IMG/VR virus record: IMGVR_UViG_3300047178_000060
Span: 1-37,339 of that record
Origin: a virus
Direction: 5' to 3' (one strand)
Length of the DNA stretch: 37,339 nt
Every line of letters begins with the position of its first letter. The stretch's first letter is position 1. Position numbers and translations under genes: made by a program. The notes under the pieces are model-generated. The model saw nothing but the letters and a program-made list of their open reading frames with translations. It did no database searches and was not told where the DNA came from. Shown in pieces: positions 1 to 7,754 of this stretch.

Positions 1-127
1 CAGCAAACCGCCGATCACCACCCACGGCCCGATCTTCCAAGCCAGCCTCAGTCCAGCCAACGCACCCATATCAGCCTCCCAGTTTCGCCTTAATCCCCAT
101 GCCGAACGACGCGGCGAGCAGCACTTT
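1..127. repeat. Terminal direct repeat, left copy (circularity overlap)
   Basis: These 127 bases are identical to the last 127 bases of the window. The length of exactly 127 is a common assembler k-mer size, so this is best read as a contig-closing overlap showing a circular or circularly permuted molecule, not a biological terminal repeat. It contains the start codon of the Rz-like gene, which is complete only at the right end of the window. Confidence 0.95.
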
Positions 128-286
128 GCCGAGGCCATCCGCGAACGCGCGCGGATCCCACGCCTGCCCGCGCCACAACGCGACAGACGCGAGGGCCAGA
201 TAGGTCAGCACGCCGAGGATCGAGAGCATCGATATCTCGTCGAGCTTGCCATCCGGCCCGTTCAGAAATTCAACCAGCCGCCGCAT
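71..286 (-). CDS. Holin-like small membrane protein
   Basis: This 71-residue protein has two hydrophobic segments (about residues 20-38 and 48-64) separated by a short polar turn and a short basic C-terminus (KAKLGG). That is the size and layout of a small phage holin, which would form lesions in the inner membrane at lysis. I chose the ATG at 286 because it lies four bases after the stop of the upstream gene with an AAGG in between; an in-frame ATG at 337 would overlap that gene. Downstream, almost touching, is the Rz-like gene (start at 69, equivalent to 37281), so it heads the lysis cassette. The holin call rests on topology and neighbours, not on a recognised family motif. Confidence 0.6.
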   Translation of the reverse strand: MRRLVEFLNGPDGKLDEISMLSILGVLTYLALASVALWRGQAWDPRAFADGLGKVLLAASFGMGIKAKLGG

Positions 287-290
287 CGCC

Positions 291-689
291 TTAGAGCTTG
301 CGCGCGCTGATCTCGGCCGCCAGCGAGTGCCAGCCATGCTGGATGCCAGCCGGAATGCCGTGGATCAGATGCATCAGCACCTTCGCCTGCTCCTCGATCG
401 CGTGCAGCAGTTCCACCGGAGCGCTGTTCGCGATGAACGCCTCCAGCGCAGCCTTGCGCGATTCCGCAACGTTTACGGCAGCGTGCACATCTTTTTGCAC
501 GTCACCCTCGATATCACCCGCGTCGGCGTCGGCTGCTTTCGCGGCGTTCTCGGCCGCCTCTTTGACATCGGCCGCGATCGTATCGGCGATATTCGCCTCC
601 GGCTCACCGGAGGCTTTCAGCGATTCCACCTCAGCGTCAGCCGCATTCGCCGGCGCGCCAGTGGCGCCCGGTTGGGTATCTGTATCCAT
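291..689 (-). CDS. Hypothetical Ala-rich helical protein upstream of the lysis genes
   Basis: The 132-residue protein is acidic and alanine-rich in its first two thirds (many Ala, Asp and Glu, predicted helical and possibly disordered). It ends in a more hydrophobic helix with a cluster of His residues (residues about 105-125). A very good ribosome binding site (AAGGAGAG) stands just before the ATG, so it is probably well expressed as part of the late operon. It lies between the tail-fibre genes and the holin-like gene. I do not recognise a family; a virion-associated or lysis-timing role would be a guess from position. Confidence 0.6.
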   Translation of the reverse strand: MDTDTQPGATGAPANAADAEVESLKASGEPEANIADTIAADVKEAAENAAKAADADAGDIEGDVQKDVHAAVNVAESRKAALEAFIANSAPVELLHAIEEQAKVLMHLIHGIPAGIQHGWHSLAAEISARKL

Positions 690-708
690 TGCTCTCTCCT
701 TTGGTCAT

Positions 709-726
709 GCGGCCAACGCGGGCCGC
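709..726. other. Small GC-rich inverted repeat in an intergenic gap
   Basis: GCGGCC, a six-base loop, then GGCCGC form a hairpin in the gap between two late genes. No T-run follows on the minus strand, so it is more likely an RNA-stability or pause element than an intrinsic terminator, or it may be chance in GC-rich DNA. Confidence 0.3.
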
Positions 727-735
727 GCGCTTGGT

Positions 736-948
736 CTAGTCCCCCGTCGGCGTCGGCAGCACCCAGGCTGGGTCCCACGGCACAGCGGTGGCATCCTGAT
801 AGGCTGGCACCACGAACGAGCCGTCCGCGAGCTCCTGCGGCACCGCCCAGGTGGTGGTCACGTCGCCATCCGGCAGACGCATCAGCGCCGTCTGCGCATC
901 GCAGTAATTTTGCGCATCGAGCAGCGTGGTAAACCGGCGATAATTCAT
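736..948 (-). CDS. Small hypothetical protein after the tail adhesin
   Basis: A 70-residue protein (MNYRRFTTLLDAQNYCDAQT...) starting four bases after the stop of the repeated tail adhesin gene, so it is translationally linked to it. It is proline- and tryptophan-rich at the C-terminus (VPWDPAWVLPTP). Small genes in this position often encode tail-fibre accessory or assembly proteins, but no motif supports that here. Function unknown. Confidence 0.6.
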   Translation of the reverse strand: MNYRRFTTLLDAQNYCDAQTALMRLPDGDVTTTWAVPQELADGSFVVPAYQDATAVPWDPAWVLPTPTGD

Positions 949-952
949 TTTC

Positions 953-2632
953 CTAAAGCCCCGTCACTGAGAAATAATATTCTTGGTTATGCTCCAGCGT
1001 CTGGCGGTCGGCGGTTGATAGGGTGACCGGGAACACCATCGCCTCACTGAGCTGGCCAGTGAGGTAGATCGGTCCATGCACAATGTCCGCGCCCAGCAGC
1101 ACTGGTGCCGTGCCACTTCCGAGCGTGCCAGAGATCGTAGCCGAGGCTGCACTCCGGCCGTTGCTGAACAACGCGATGGTGGTGCTGCTCACCGTGGCAG
1201 TGAGCACGTTCTCATTCGGCGGGACCGCCTCGCTGGAATTATTACCTTCGCCCGTCCCGGCGGTGCTGTAGGCAAACAGATAGGCAGCCAGATGAGCGCC
1301 ATTTGCATAGCACAAGCTGAACACGCGGTTCGCGTCATCTTGCGTAACCATCGCATGCTGAGTTGCGGTGGATGAGGCGTTTGCAACTGCGTTCACGCTG
1401 TAAAGCGCACTCGCACCCACAGCCTGCACGCTACCGGCGGTCTGCAGAGACTGCGCTCCGGAGAATAGAAGCGCGGGCCGCGAGTTAAACGTCTGCAGCA
1501 CGCCCGAAACGACGATTTGTGGCTGGGCGGCGGCGGTGCTCTGCAGTGCGTCGCCAGATGATCGCAACGTACCCTGATTGTATATTTTGGTAACGAAGCC
1601 GTTCCCCGAGCCGACAAAATTGAGCAGGGTCGCGATGTCAAGTTGTCCGCTCGCGAAGCCGATGTCCAGCGCCGTGTTGTCAGACGATCGGCGCACGTTG
1701 ATGCAAGCGCCTGGGTAGCTCTTCGTGAGCTGCCGCAGACCATATGCAACTGTGGGAAGGGCAGCGGACAATGCATCGAGCGGTGTAGACAGGTAGTAGG
1801 TCTGCTGGTTTCCAGACAGCGTTGAGATATCCTGTGATGAGAGGGCAGAACCCCACGCCATCGCCTCAGATATAGTGCCCGAGACGTACTGTCCCCCTAA
1901 TCCCTCACCGATAGAGACCGGGCAGGTGCTAGTCTGTGCTGTTCCTGAGAAGGAGCCTGTTCCGCCCGCGACCCCATTGCTGAGAGCGGTTACCGTCGTT
2001 CCGTCAAAAGTTCCTCCGAACAGACTTGTTGGGTAGAGGGAACTGCCTGCCCCGACAAGCGTAACCCCTGTGTTGACGACGTAGAACGCCGGTTTACTGG
2101 CGATCGCGCCTCCATTGCGCAGACCCCAGACACGGGTGGACCCATCCTGGACAATCAAGTCCTGTTGAGCACTACTGCTGCTGCTAGCCACCGCGAAAGC
2201 GGAGACCGCGCCGGTACTCGCGTTGACGACTTGGACGCTCGCCGATGTCACGAGATACTGAGAACCTGAGAAGAGTACAGCAGGAATGCCGTTCGAGGTC
2301 TGGAGCACCCCGCTCGTAACAATCTGCGGCTGGCTGGCAGCAGTTGCCTGCGAGACATTTCCAGCGCTGCCCAGGGTGCCCTGATTGTACCACGTCGCGA
2401 CATAGCCGCTGCCAGAGCCAACAAACGCTAAAAGCGTAGCAGTATCCAGGCGATTATTGACGAAGCCAATATCCAGCGCCGTGTTGTCGCTGGAGCGACG
2501 CACATTGATCGCTTTACCCGTATACGCCGCCGAGAGCCGCCGCAGCGAGTAAGCCACCGCCGGCCGGACCGACATCACATCTAGGATGCAGGACGTGCGC
2601 CCGAACCCCATCACAGCATCACCCACCATCAT
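953..2632 (-). CDS. Tail adhesin with two tandem arabinofuranosidase-B-like modules
   Basis: The 559-residue protein consists of a short leader (about 25 residues) and two homologous modules of about 265 residues. Each module begins with a YSLR/YGLR segment and contains the identical 16-residue stretch INVRRSSDNTALDIGF, followed by LD-ATLL-FVGSG, YNQGTL and Q-QIV-SGVLQ. This start resembles the N-terminal part of fungal alpha-L-arabinofuranosidase B catalytic domains, and each module ends as a LamG-like jelly roll. Such modules in phage tail proteins are expected to bind or cleave surface sugars. The gene lies three bases after the Mtd-N-type fibre gene in the receptor-binding part of the late operon. 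The internal duplication is clear; glycan specificity and enzyme activity cannot be judged. Confidence 0.75.
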   Translation of the reverse strand: MMVGDAVMGFGRTSCILDVMSVRPAVAYSLRRLSAAYTGKAINVRRSSDNTALDIGFVNNRLDTATLLAFVGSGSGYVATWYNQGTLGSAGNVSQATAASQPQIVTSGVLQTSNGIPAVLFSGSQYLVTSASVQVVNASTGAVSAFAVASSSSSAQQDLIVQDGSTRVWGLRNGGAIASKPAFYVVNTGVTLVGAGSSLYPTSLFGGTFDGTTVTALSNGVAGGTGSFSGTAQTSTCPVSIGEGLGGQYVSGTISEAMAWGSALSSQDISTLSGNQQTYYLSTPLDALSAALPTVAYGLRQLTKSYPGACINVRRSSDNTALDIGFASGQLDIATLLNFVGSGNGFVTKIYNQGTLRSSGDALQSTAAAQPQIVVSGVLQTFNSRPALLFSGAQSLQTAGSVQAVGASALYSVNAVANASSTATQHAMVTQDDANRVFSLCYANGAHLAAYLFAYSTAGTGEGNNSSEAVPPNENVLTATVSSTTIALFSNGRSAASATISGTLGSGTAPVLLGADIVHGPIYLTGQLSEAMVFPVTLSTADRQTLEHNQEYYFSVTGL

Positions 2633-2634
2633 GA

Positions 2635-3783
2635 TCAGGTGATCCCGGTGACGAGGGCCGCGACGAGACGGCCGGACGCCGTGATGTGGTAGGTCAGCAG
2701 ATCCACAGCGCCCGCCGCGGTGCTAAGTGCCGGCGTGCCGCCCGAGCCGAATTTCCAACTCGATCCGAAGCTCGCCGTTCGACCGCCGGTGCTGTCCTGG
2801 GTGATCTCTATCGCACCGGAAGCGCCGGCTGGCAGCGTGGCCGGATTGGCAAAGGTCACGTTGCCGGTGAGCGTGATCGCGGCGTCATTACCCTGCGTAA
2901 AATCGATGGTGACCGTGCTCGCATAAACCAACGGCTGAACAGTCGCGCACTGCGTTTTTGTATAGGTCTGATACGCATTCAGCGCCGCGCCGTTAGCAAT
3001 ATCCGTGATGGAAAGCACAACATTGCCTACCCGCCCCGCAACGCTCAGCACCTCGTTGCTGTTGCCGTCGATCTTATTCCAGGTATTCGTGATCCCATTG
3101 AAAACAGCTTTGTCGCCCACGTTCCACTGGCTGATGCCATCCAGCGTGGTGCTGCCTGCAACCGAAACATTATACACCACGCCTGCCGCGCCGGTGCCTG
3201 AGGCAAACGTCGGCGTATTCGTCGAGGCATTCCACGTCCCGCCGAACGTCAGCGCCTCAGCAAGCCCCAGGTTGGCCACCGCACCCGCTGCCGTGCTCGC
3301 ACCCGTCCCGCCCTGGCTGATCGGCACCGGTGCTGCAAACTGCGCAGCCCCGCCATCACGCGCCAGCAGCAGATAAGCCCCGAGCGCCGCGCGGTAGATC
3401 ACCAGAATCGCCGCCGCCGCCTGCAGCGCACCCGGCACCAGCGCCGCCCCGGCACCGCTCACCAGCGGCAGCGCCCCGGCCGAGTTATAATTAATGGTGC
3501 ATGCCGTCGTGCTGGTGGCTGCAATTTTGATCGACAGGATCATGCCGTCCACTGGCGCGGTCGGCCCGATGTTGCTTGCCACCACAATCGTATTCGCGGC
3601 GCCCGTATCAACAACGTTGACCACCAGCTCAGCCTGTAGCGCATGCGGGTGACCACCTGCCGTCACACCATCATTGAGCACCAGCCGGTTAGTATCCGTC
3701 GTCGCCACAAGCTCGCTCTGCGCGCCGGTAAACGCCGCCACCTGCGCCGCCGTGCCGCGGCGCAGTTGCACCTGATCTGCCAT
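2635..3783 (-). CDS. Tail fibre with Mtd-N-like N-terminus
   Basis: The N-terminus (QLRRGTAAQVAAFT..ELV-TTDTNRLVLNDGVTAGG, residues 5-43) is the characteristic major-tropism-determinant N-terminal motif that attaches phage fibres to the tail tip. A central PISQGGTGASTAAGAVANLGL segment (residues about 153-173) is the repeat typical of tail-fibre shafts. The C-terminal half is Gly/Ala/Thr-rich and probably beta-structured. It follows the tail hub gene by ten bases and is followed by the duplicated adhesin, so two distinct candidate receptor-binding proteins are made in a row. No reverse transcriptase or variable repeat of a diversity-generating system was seen near it. Confidence 0.8.
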   Translation of the reverse strand: MADQVQLRRGTAAQVAAFTGAQSELVATTDTNRLVLNDGVTAGGHPHALQAELVVNVVDTGAANTIVVASNIGPTAPVDGMILSIKIAATSTTACTINYNSAGALPLVSGAGAALVPGALQAAAAILVIYRAALGAYLLLARDGGAAQFAAPVPISQGGTGASTAAGAVANLGLAEALTFGGTWNASTNTPTFASGTGAAGVVYNVSVAGSTTLDGISQWNVGDKAVFNGITNTWNKIDGNSNEVLSVAGRVGNVVLSITDIANGAALNAYQTYTKTQCATVQPLVYASTVTIDFTQGNDAAITLTGNVTFANPATLPAGASGAIEITQDSTGGRTASFGSSWKFGSGGTPALSTAAGAVDLLTYHITASGRLVAALVTGIT

Positions 3784-3793
3784 TCAAAAATCC

Positions 3794-5932
3794 TTAGGCT
3801 ACGCCGAGATCAACCGGCAGGTTTACCGGGTCTGTCACAGACCCAAAAATATCGGCCAGCGTCACCACGCCGGTGACCTGACCGTAATCGAGCGACTGGC
3901 CGAGCTGCAGCGCATTGGCGATCGGCCCGAACAGCCCCGCCCCCGTCGGCGTGTAAGTGTAAGCCGTGCAATCAGTGAGGCTCTGCAACCCGCCGCCCTG
4001 GCCGTTGAAGCTGGCGAGCTTGATATAGATCGTCTGCCCAACATATTCCGTCGGCAGGTCGTAAACAAACACCGCGCCGTCCAGGCGCGCGAACGCCGCA
4101 CCCTGCGCATGCGCGCCCGGCACCGTGCCATATTGCCCGCGATAGAGCGTGGTGAGCGCATATTGCTCAGTGCCGGTGAGCGTGGCGGTGACGTAGGAAA
4201 TAATCTCGCCATCCACGTAGCACATCGTATTGCCCGCAGCGGCCGAGGCGGCCGACGACGCATTCACCAGCACGCCGCCGGACATCGTGAGATCGACAGC
4301 GAGCGTCTCCCCGTCTGGCCCCACGCCGTTGTAGGCTGCCAGCGCCGCCATCAGCGCCCCTTGCCGCGCCGGCGCGGTGATGGACCCGACATATTCATAG
4401 GTCGCGTTATCCAGCGAAATATACACCTGCGCGCCGCCCCAGAGCGGATCCGCCACCCCGCCAACGCTGCCGGATGCCGCGACCCACACCTGCGCCTGAT
4501 TGCCAGTGAGTGCCGGCGGCGGCTCGAAGATGACCGGCGGGTTCACCGGGTTGGCGGTGGCGAACAGCGTGTTGCCGCCGGAGCCGTTGCTCTGCTTGGT
4601 ATAGAGCGCCGCCGTGCCAACACCCGCAGGCAGCTCCTCCACCGTGCAGGTGAGGATGCCGTTGTCATCCTCCTCAATCTGCATAATCCGCACGGACGCG
4701 TTGTTCATCCCCATAGCGGGATCGGTGAGCGTCACGATATCCATAGGGTCCAGCCCGCAATAGCGCGGGTCGAGCTTGATGATGTGGGTGTTGCGCACGT
4801 AGAGCTGCCGCTGAAGCACCAGCTGCGCGCAAACCGCCGCCACATTCGGATCACAGATTTCCGTTGCCGCCACGCTCGTATCCACGCGCAGGCCGTATTG
4901 GTTCACCATCGCCTCGTCGCGCGCCTCATAGGGCGTCGCGTTGTACGCGTTCGTCCGATCGTTGATCGTCAGCCGCTCGACATTATACGCTTCGGACGGA
5001 TCAGTGATCTGCCCCTGCACCGGATCAGCCGAGGAATCGCCTTGAAAGTCGCCATCGCCCAAGTTGAAAATCGGCGTCATGTTCGGCAGGTACGTAAAGC
5101 CATTGGCGGTAATCGGCTGGTCACCGAACGGGATAAACTGCAGCACGCCGCCGCTATCCACTACCGCGCAATTGAGCAGCTTAATCCACCGCTGAACCAC
5201 ACTCTGCGCGGTCTCCACATTGATCAGCAGCGGGCTGAACGCGATGCCCTGCGCCTTGCAATAGGTCTGCAGGGAGGCATCACCCGTCGTCGTCGCGTTG
5301 GCCGAGGAAAAAATGGTGGCGAGATTTACCGACCCCGCCGGATACCGAAAACCATATTGCTGATTGAAGAACGCATCGTCCATCACCAGAGCGGGATCCG
5401 CATCAACACCATTGATGCCGGTGCCCGCCAGCGGGGTGCTCACCTCATAATTGTGGTTGGGCAGGCTGGCCGAGCTGCCCAGCGAATAGGAGGCCGCACA
5501 CACATAGGCCGTGCCCGGATAGGTGAGCGCCTGAGCTGGATATTTCGAAAACAGATAGCTCCAGCCTGCCTGCGGTGTATTGCCTACGAACAAGCTCAGC
5601 CCGAGCGACGAGAGGCCGTTATAGATCGTGCTATCAACCCAGATCTGGCCGATCGACGATATCGGCCCCTCGCACAGCCCCATGATAATGTCGGCCGTGT
5701 ACGTGTAACTGGTGGAGCTGCCGCCCCCAAGCCCTTTACCACCGCCCTTCTGTTTCACCGCGTGCTGCTGGAAATTATTGTACCAGAGCAAGTTCGGCGC
5801 GATTCGGAACCTACCCCACCCCACAGGAATCGGCAGCGTGTTGATCGCCGTCTGGATCTGCACGCCCGTATAATTCGGCTTTGTGCCTGCAGATTTTGCA
5901 CCGCCCGAAAGAAAGCTCACCGCTTCGCCCAC
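3794..5932 (-). CDS. Tail tip / central fibre hub protein (GTA gp15 / lambda J-like)
   Basis: A 712-residue tail-tip protein. The N-terminus (VQIQTAINTLPIPVGWGRFRIAPNLLWYNNF) and the ADIIMGLCEGPISSIGQIWVD block (residues about 82-102) are typical of the phage hub proteins that cap the tail and carry the host-contact region. The middle contains the phage-tail-protein-type segment with ITDPSEAYNVERLTINDR, and the C-terminus has beta-rich and fibronectin-like stretches. It overlaps the end of the NlpC/P60 gene by 16 bases, as in gene-transfer-agent and lambda-type tail-tip operons. It likely organises the baseplate and connects the fibre proteins encoded next. Confidence 0.85.
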   Translation of the reverse strand: MGEAVSFLSGGAKSAGTKPNYTGVQIQTAINTLPIPVGWGRFRIAPNLLWYNNFQQHAVKQKGGGKGLGGGSSTSYTYTADIIMGLCEGPISSIGQIWVDSTIYNGLSSLGLSLFVGNTPQAGWSYLFSKYPAQALTYPGTAYVCAASYSLGSSASLPNHNYEVSTPLAGTGINGVDADPALVMDDAFFNQQYGFRYPAGSVNLATIFSSANATTTGDASLQTYCKAQGIAFSPLLINVETAQSVVQRWIKLLNCAVVDSGGVLQFIPFGDQPITANGFTYLPNMTPIFNLGDGDFQGDSSADPVQGQITDPSEAYNVERLTINDRTNAYNATPYEARDEAMVNQYGLRVDTSVAATEICDPNVAAVCAQLVLQRQLYVRNTHIIKLDPRYCGLDPMDIVTLTDPAMGMNNASVRIMQIEEDDNGILTCTVEELPAGVGTAALYTKQSNGSGGNTLFATANPVNPPVIFEPPPALTGNQAQVWVAASGSVGGVADPLWGGAQVYISLDNATYEYVGSITAPARQGALMAALAAYNGVGPDGETLAVDLTMSGGVLVNASSAASAAAGNTMCYVDGEIISYVTATLTGTEQYALTTLYRGQYGTVPGAHAQGAAFARLDGAVFVYDLPTEYVGQTIYIKLASFNGQGGGLQSLTDCTAYTYTPTGAGLFGPIANALQLGQSLDYGQVTGVVTLADIFGSVTDPVNLPVDLGVA

Positions 5933-6369
5933 ACGCTGAAGGATCGCCGTTTTTTGTCCGCGAACGGGCTTTTTACGATATCCTCCATCAACACCTCACC
6001 GGCCGGTGCTGATGCGTGAATCACCACCGGCCAACTCACCACAATCGCGCCATGCGAAAATGTCCGGCCGTGCAGGAACACCACGATATCGCCAAACAGC
6101 GGCGTCTCCACCGGTGCCGCATATTGCTGCACAAAAGCCAAATAGCGCTCTTCGTCGCGGTGCATATACCAATCATCGGTATAGCCAGCACCCGCGCGCG
6201 GATCGAACGCAGGCACCACGCCGGCATCCACATACACCTTGGCCAGCAGCATCCCGCAATCGGCCCCCGCGCCCTTCACCGCCGCCTGGTGGCGATACGG
6301 CGTGCCAATCCACGACATCGCCTCTTTGATCACCAGGGCGCGCGCATCGATCTCCTGCGGCGTCATCAA
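5917..6369 (-). CDS. NlpC/P60-type tail-tip peptidase
   Basis: A 150-residue NlpC/P60-family cysteine peptidase, the counterpart of GTA gp14 and the lambda K protein. It is carried in the tail tip and probably cuts peptidoglycan peptides during DNA entry. Visible catalytic elements are C38 in GADCGML and a following histidine in FSHGAIV (H106) with VIHA (H118) as the likely polar third residue. The length fits the family. It overlaps the DUF2163 gene by four bases and the hub gene by 16 bases, placing it in a translationally coupled tail-tip cassette. Confidence 0.88.
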   Translation of the reverse strand: MMTPQEIDARALVIKEAMSWIGTPYRHQAAVKGAGADCGMLLAKVYVDAGVVPAFDPRAGAGYTDDWYMHRDEERYLAFVQQYAAPVETPLFGDIVVFLHGRTFSHGAIVVSWPVVIHASAPAGEVLMEDIVKSPFADKKRRSFSVWAKR

Positions 6370-7754
6370 TAAGCCTCCTCAGGCGGCGGCACATAGGGAT
6401 ACCCACGAAAATTCCCGATGTTGTTAAATTTCGCGCAGCCACCTGCACCCGTCGAATGGTCACAGCCAGGCCAGATGTTGAACACATCCCCCGCCTGCGG
6501 CACGTATTCCAGCGGATAGGCCAGCGTGATCGCCGTGCTGGAGGCGCTTTTAATCTGCGCAAGCACGCCGGCATTCTGCCCACCCTGAAACATCAGCGTG
6601 CCCTGCGCAAAATTGACCATGGCGGAATCCACCACGCTTGCCGTCGGCGCAGTGTAATAGCCCTTGCCCGCCGACGTGAGCCGCGCGCCAGTGATCACCC
6701 CGCCGGACATCGTGAGCGTGCCCGCCATGCCCGTGCCACCACCGCCGGAGAACACCAGCTGCGCGGACGCGCTGTAGCCCGCACCGCCCGCACTTACGGT
6801 GAGGCTGGCGCCGGACTGACTGCCGGCCGCCAGCACGGCCTGCGCCGTCGCCCCCGCGCTGCCGCCACCGGTGATCACCACCGTCGGGTTGGTGTAGCCC
6901 GAGCCGCCGGCAATCACCATGAAGCCGAACAGCGCGTAGGTACCGCCGAAGATCGCCCGGGGCGACATCAGCGCCACCACATGCGCGCCGCTGCCCGTGG
7001 GGTCGGTAATCGTCACCGTCGGCGGCGTCACGTAGGTATTGTTGATCGCCGCCACGCTGGTGAGCACCACGCGCGAGATCGGCGCGCCGGCAGCGCCCGA
7101 CATCGCCACGCCAATCGCCGCACCAGAGCCGCTCGTGGCATACGGGATCACCGTATTCGTCGCCCCCGCACCGGCAGCGCCGAGCCCCTGGTAATTACCC
7201 CGGTTCAGCCCGCATCCGGAATCATACAGCGTATGCAAGCAACTCTGCTGCCAGAGGTTTCGTGGAAAATCGATATCCAGCAGCACCAGGTCGCTCTTGA
7301 GGTTGATCTGCGCCATGGTGCGCCCATAAGCGGTGATCGTCGCCACACGCCCGCGGAACAGCGTGACACCGCCCTTCGCCGTCGCGCCGGTGGCAGGCGC
7401 ATACCAGGTGGTGGAAGGGTCAAAGAACGCGCGGTCCCGCTGCACATAGCAATTATCGAGCACATGGTTGCGGATCGATGCCGCCCAGGGCACGCCGAGA
7501 ATCGTATCGGTGGCGCTGTAGATCAGATCGATCTCCTGCTCATCGATATCCACGCCGGTGGTCTGTTTGAATTTCAGCCCCTGGATGCGAACGGCGTTCG
7601 CGGCAAAATAATTGCCATTGAGCCAGACCGGCACATCGAAATTCGTATAGCGCAGCACCGTGCCATTCTGCAGCGTGAGTGTGAAGCAGTCCGCGAAGGG
7701 CAGTTCCGTGGCACTCTGCACCAGCGGGATCAGCGCCTGATAGCCCGGCTTCAC
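6366..7754 (-). CDS. DUF2163 / phage BR0599-type tail-tip protein with Gly-rich insertion
   Basis: The first 190 residues match the DUF2163 pattern (TLQNGTVLRYTNFDVPV..., Y-ATDTILGVPW, INLKSDLVLLDIDFPRNLWQQSCLHTL). The last 60 residues match the BR0599 pattern (PGCDHSTGAGGCAKFNNIGNFRGYP) with conserved cysteines. GTA gp13 equivalents run directly from one to the other. Here about 200 residues of Gly/Ala/Thr-rich repeats (for example PTVVITGGGSAGATAQAVLA, VSAGGAGYSASAQLVFSGGG) are inserted between the two parts. The protein belongs to the tail tip. A copy of the recurring GAACG-S-CGTTC palindrome lies in the codons for ANAVR near residue 54. Confidence 0.85.
   Translation of the reverse strand: MKPGYQALIPLVQSATELPFADCFTLTLQNGTVLRYTNFDVPVWLNGNYFAANAVRIQGLKFKQTTGVDIDEQEIDLIYSATDTILGVPWAASIRNHVLDNCYVQRDRAFFDPSTTWYAPATGATAKGGVTLFRGRVATITAYGRTMAQINLKSDLVLLDIDFPRNLWQQSCLHTLYDSGCGLNRGNYQGLGAAGAGATNTVIPYATSGSGAAIGVAMSGAAGAPISRVVLTSVAAINNTYVTPPTVTITDPTGSGAHVVALMSPRAIFGGTYALFGFMVIAGGSGYTNPTVVITGGGSAGATAQAVLAAGSQSGASLTVSAGGAGYSASAQLVFSGGGGTGMAGTLTMSGGVITGARLTSAGKGYYTAPTASVVDSAMVNFAQGTLMFQGGQNAGVLAQIKSASSTAITLAYPLEYVPQAGDVFNIWPGCDHSTGAGGCAKFNNIGNFRGYPYVPPPEEAY
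7587..7601. repeat. GAACG-S-CGTTC palindrome, copy 1 (coding)
   Basis: GCGAACG-G-CGTTCGC, a perfect 15-bp palindrome with a central G, lies in the coding sequence of the DUF2163 tail protein. It is one of ten copies of the 11-bp core in the genome. Confidence 0.7.

Noticed and set aside
4109-6019. A 636-residue plus-strand frame over the tail hub gene
   Set aside because: It is Arg/His-rich, as antisense frames of GC-rich genes are, and has no ribosome site or domain; the minus-strand hub protein is clearly real.
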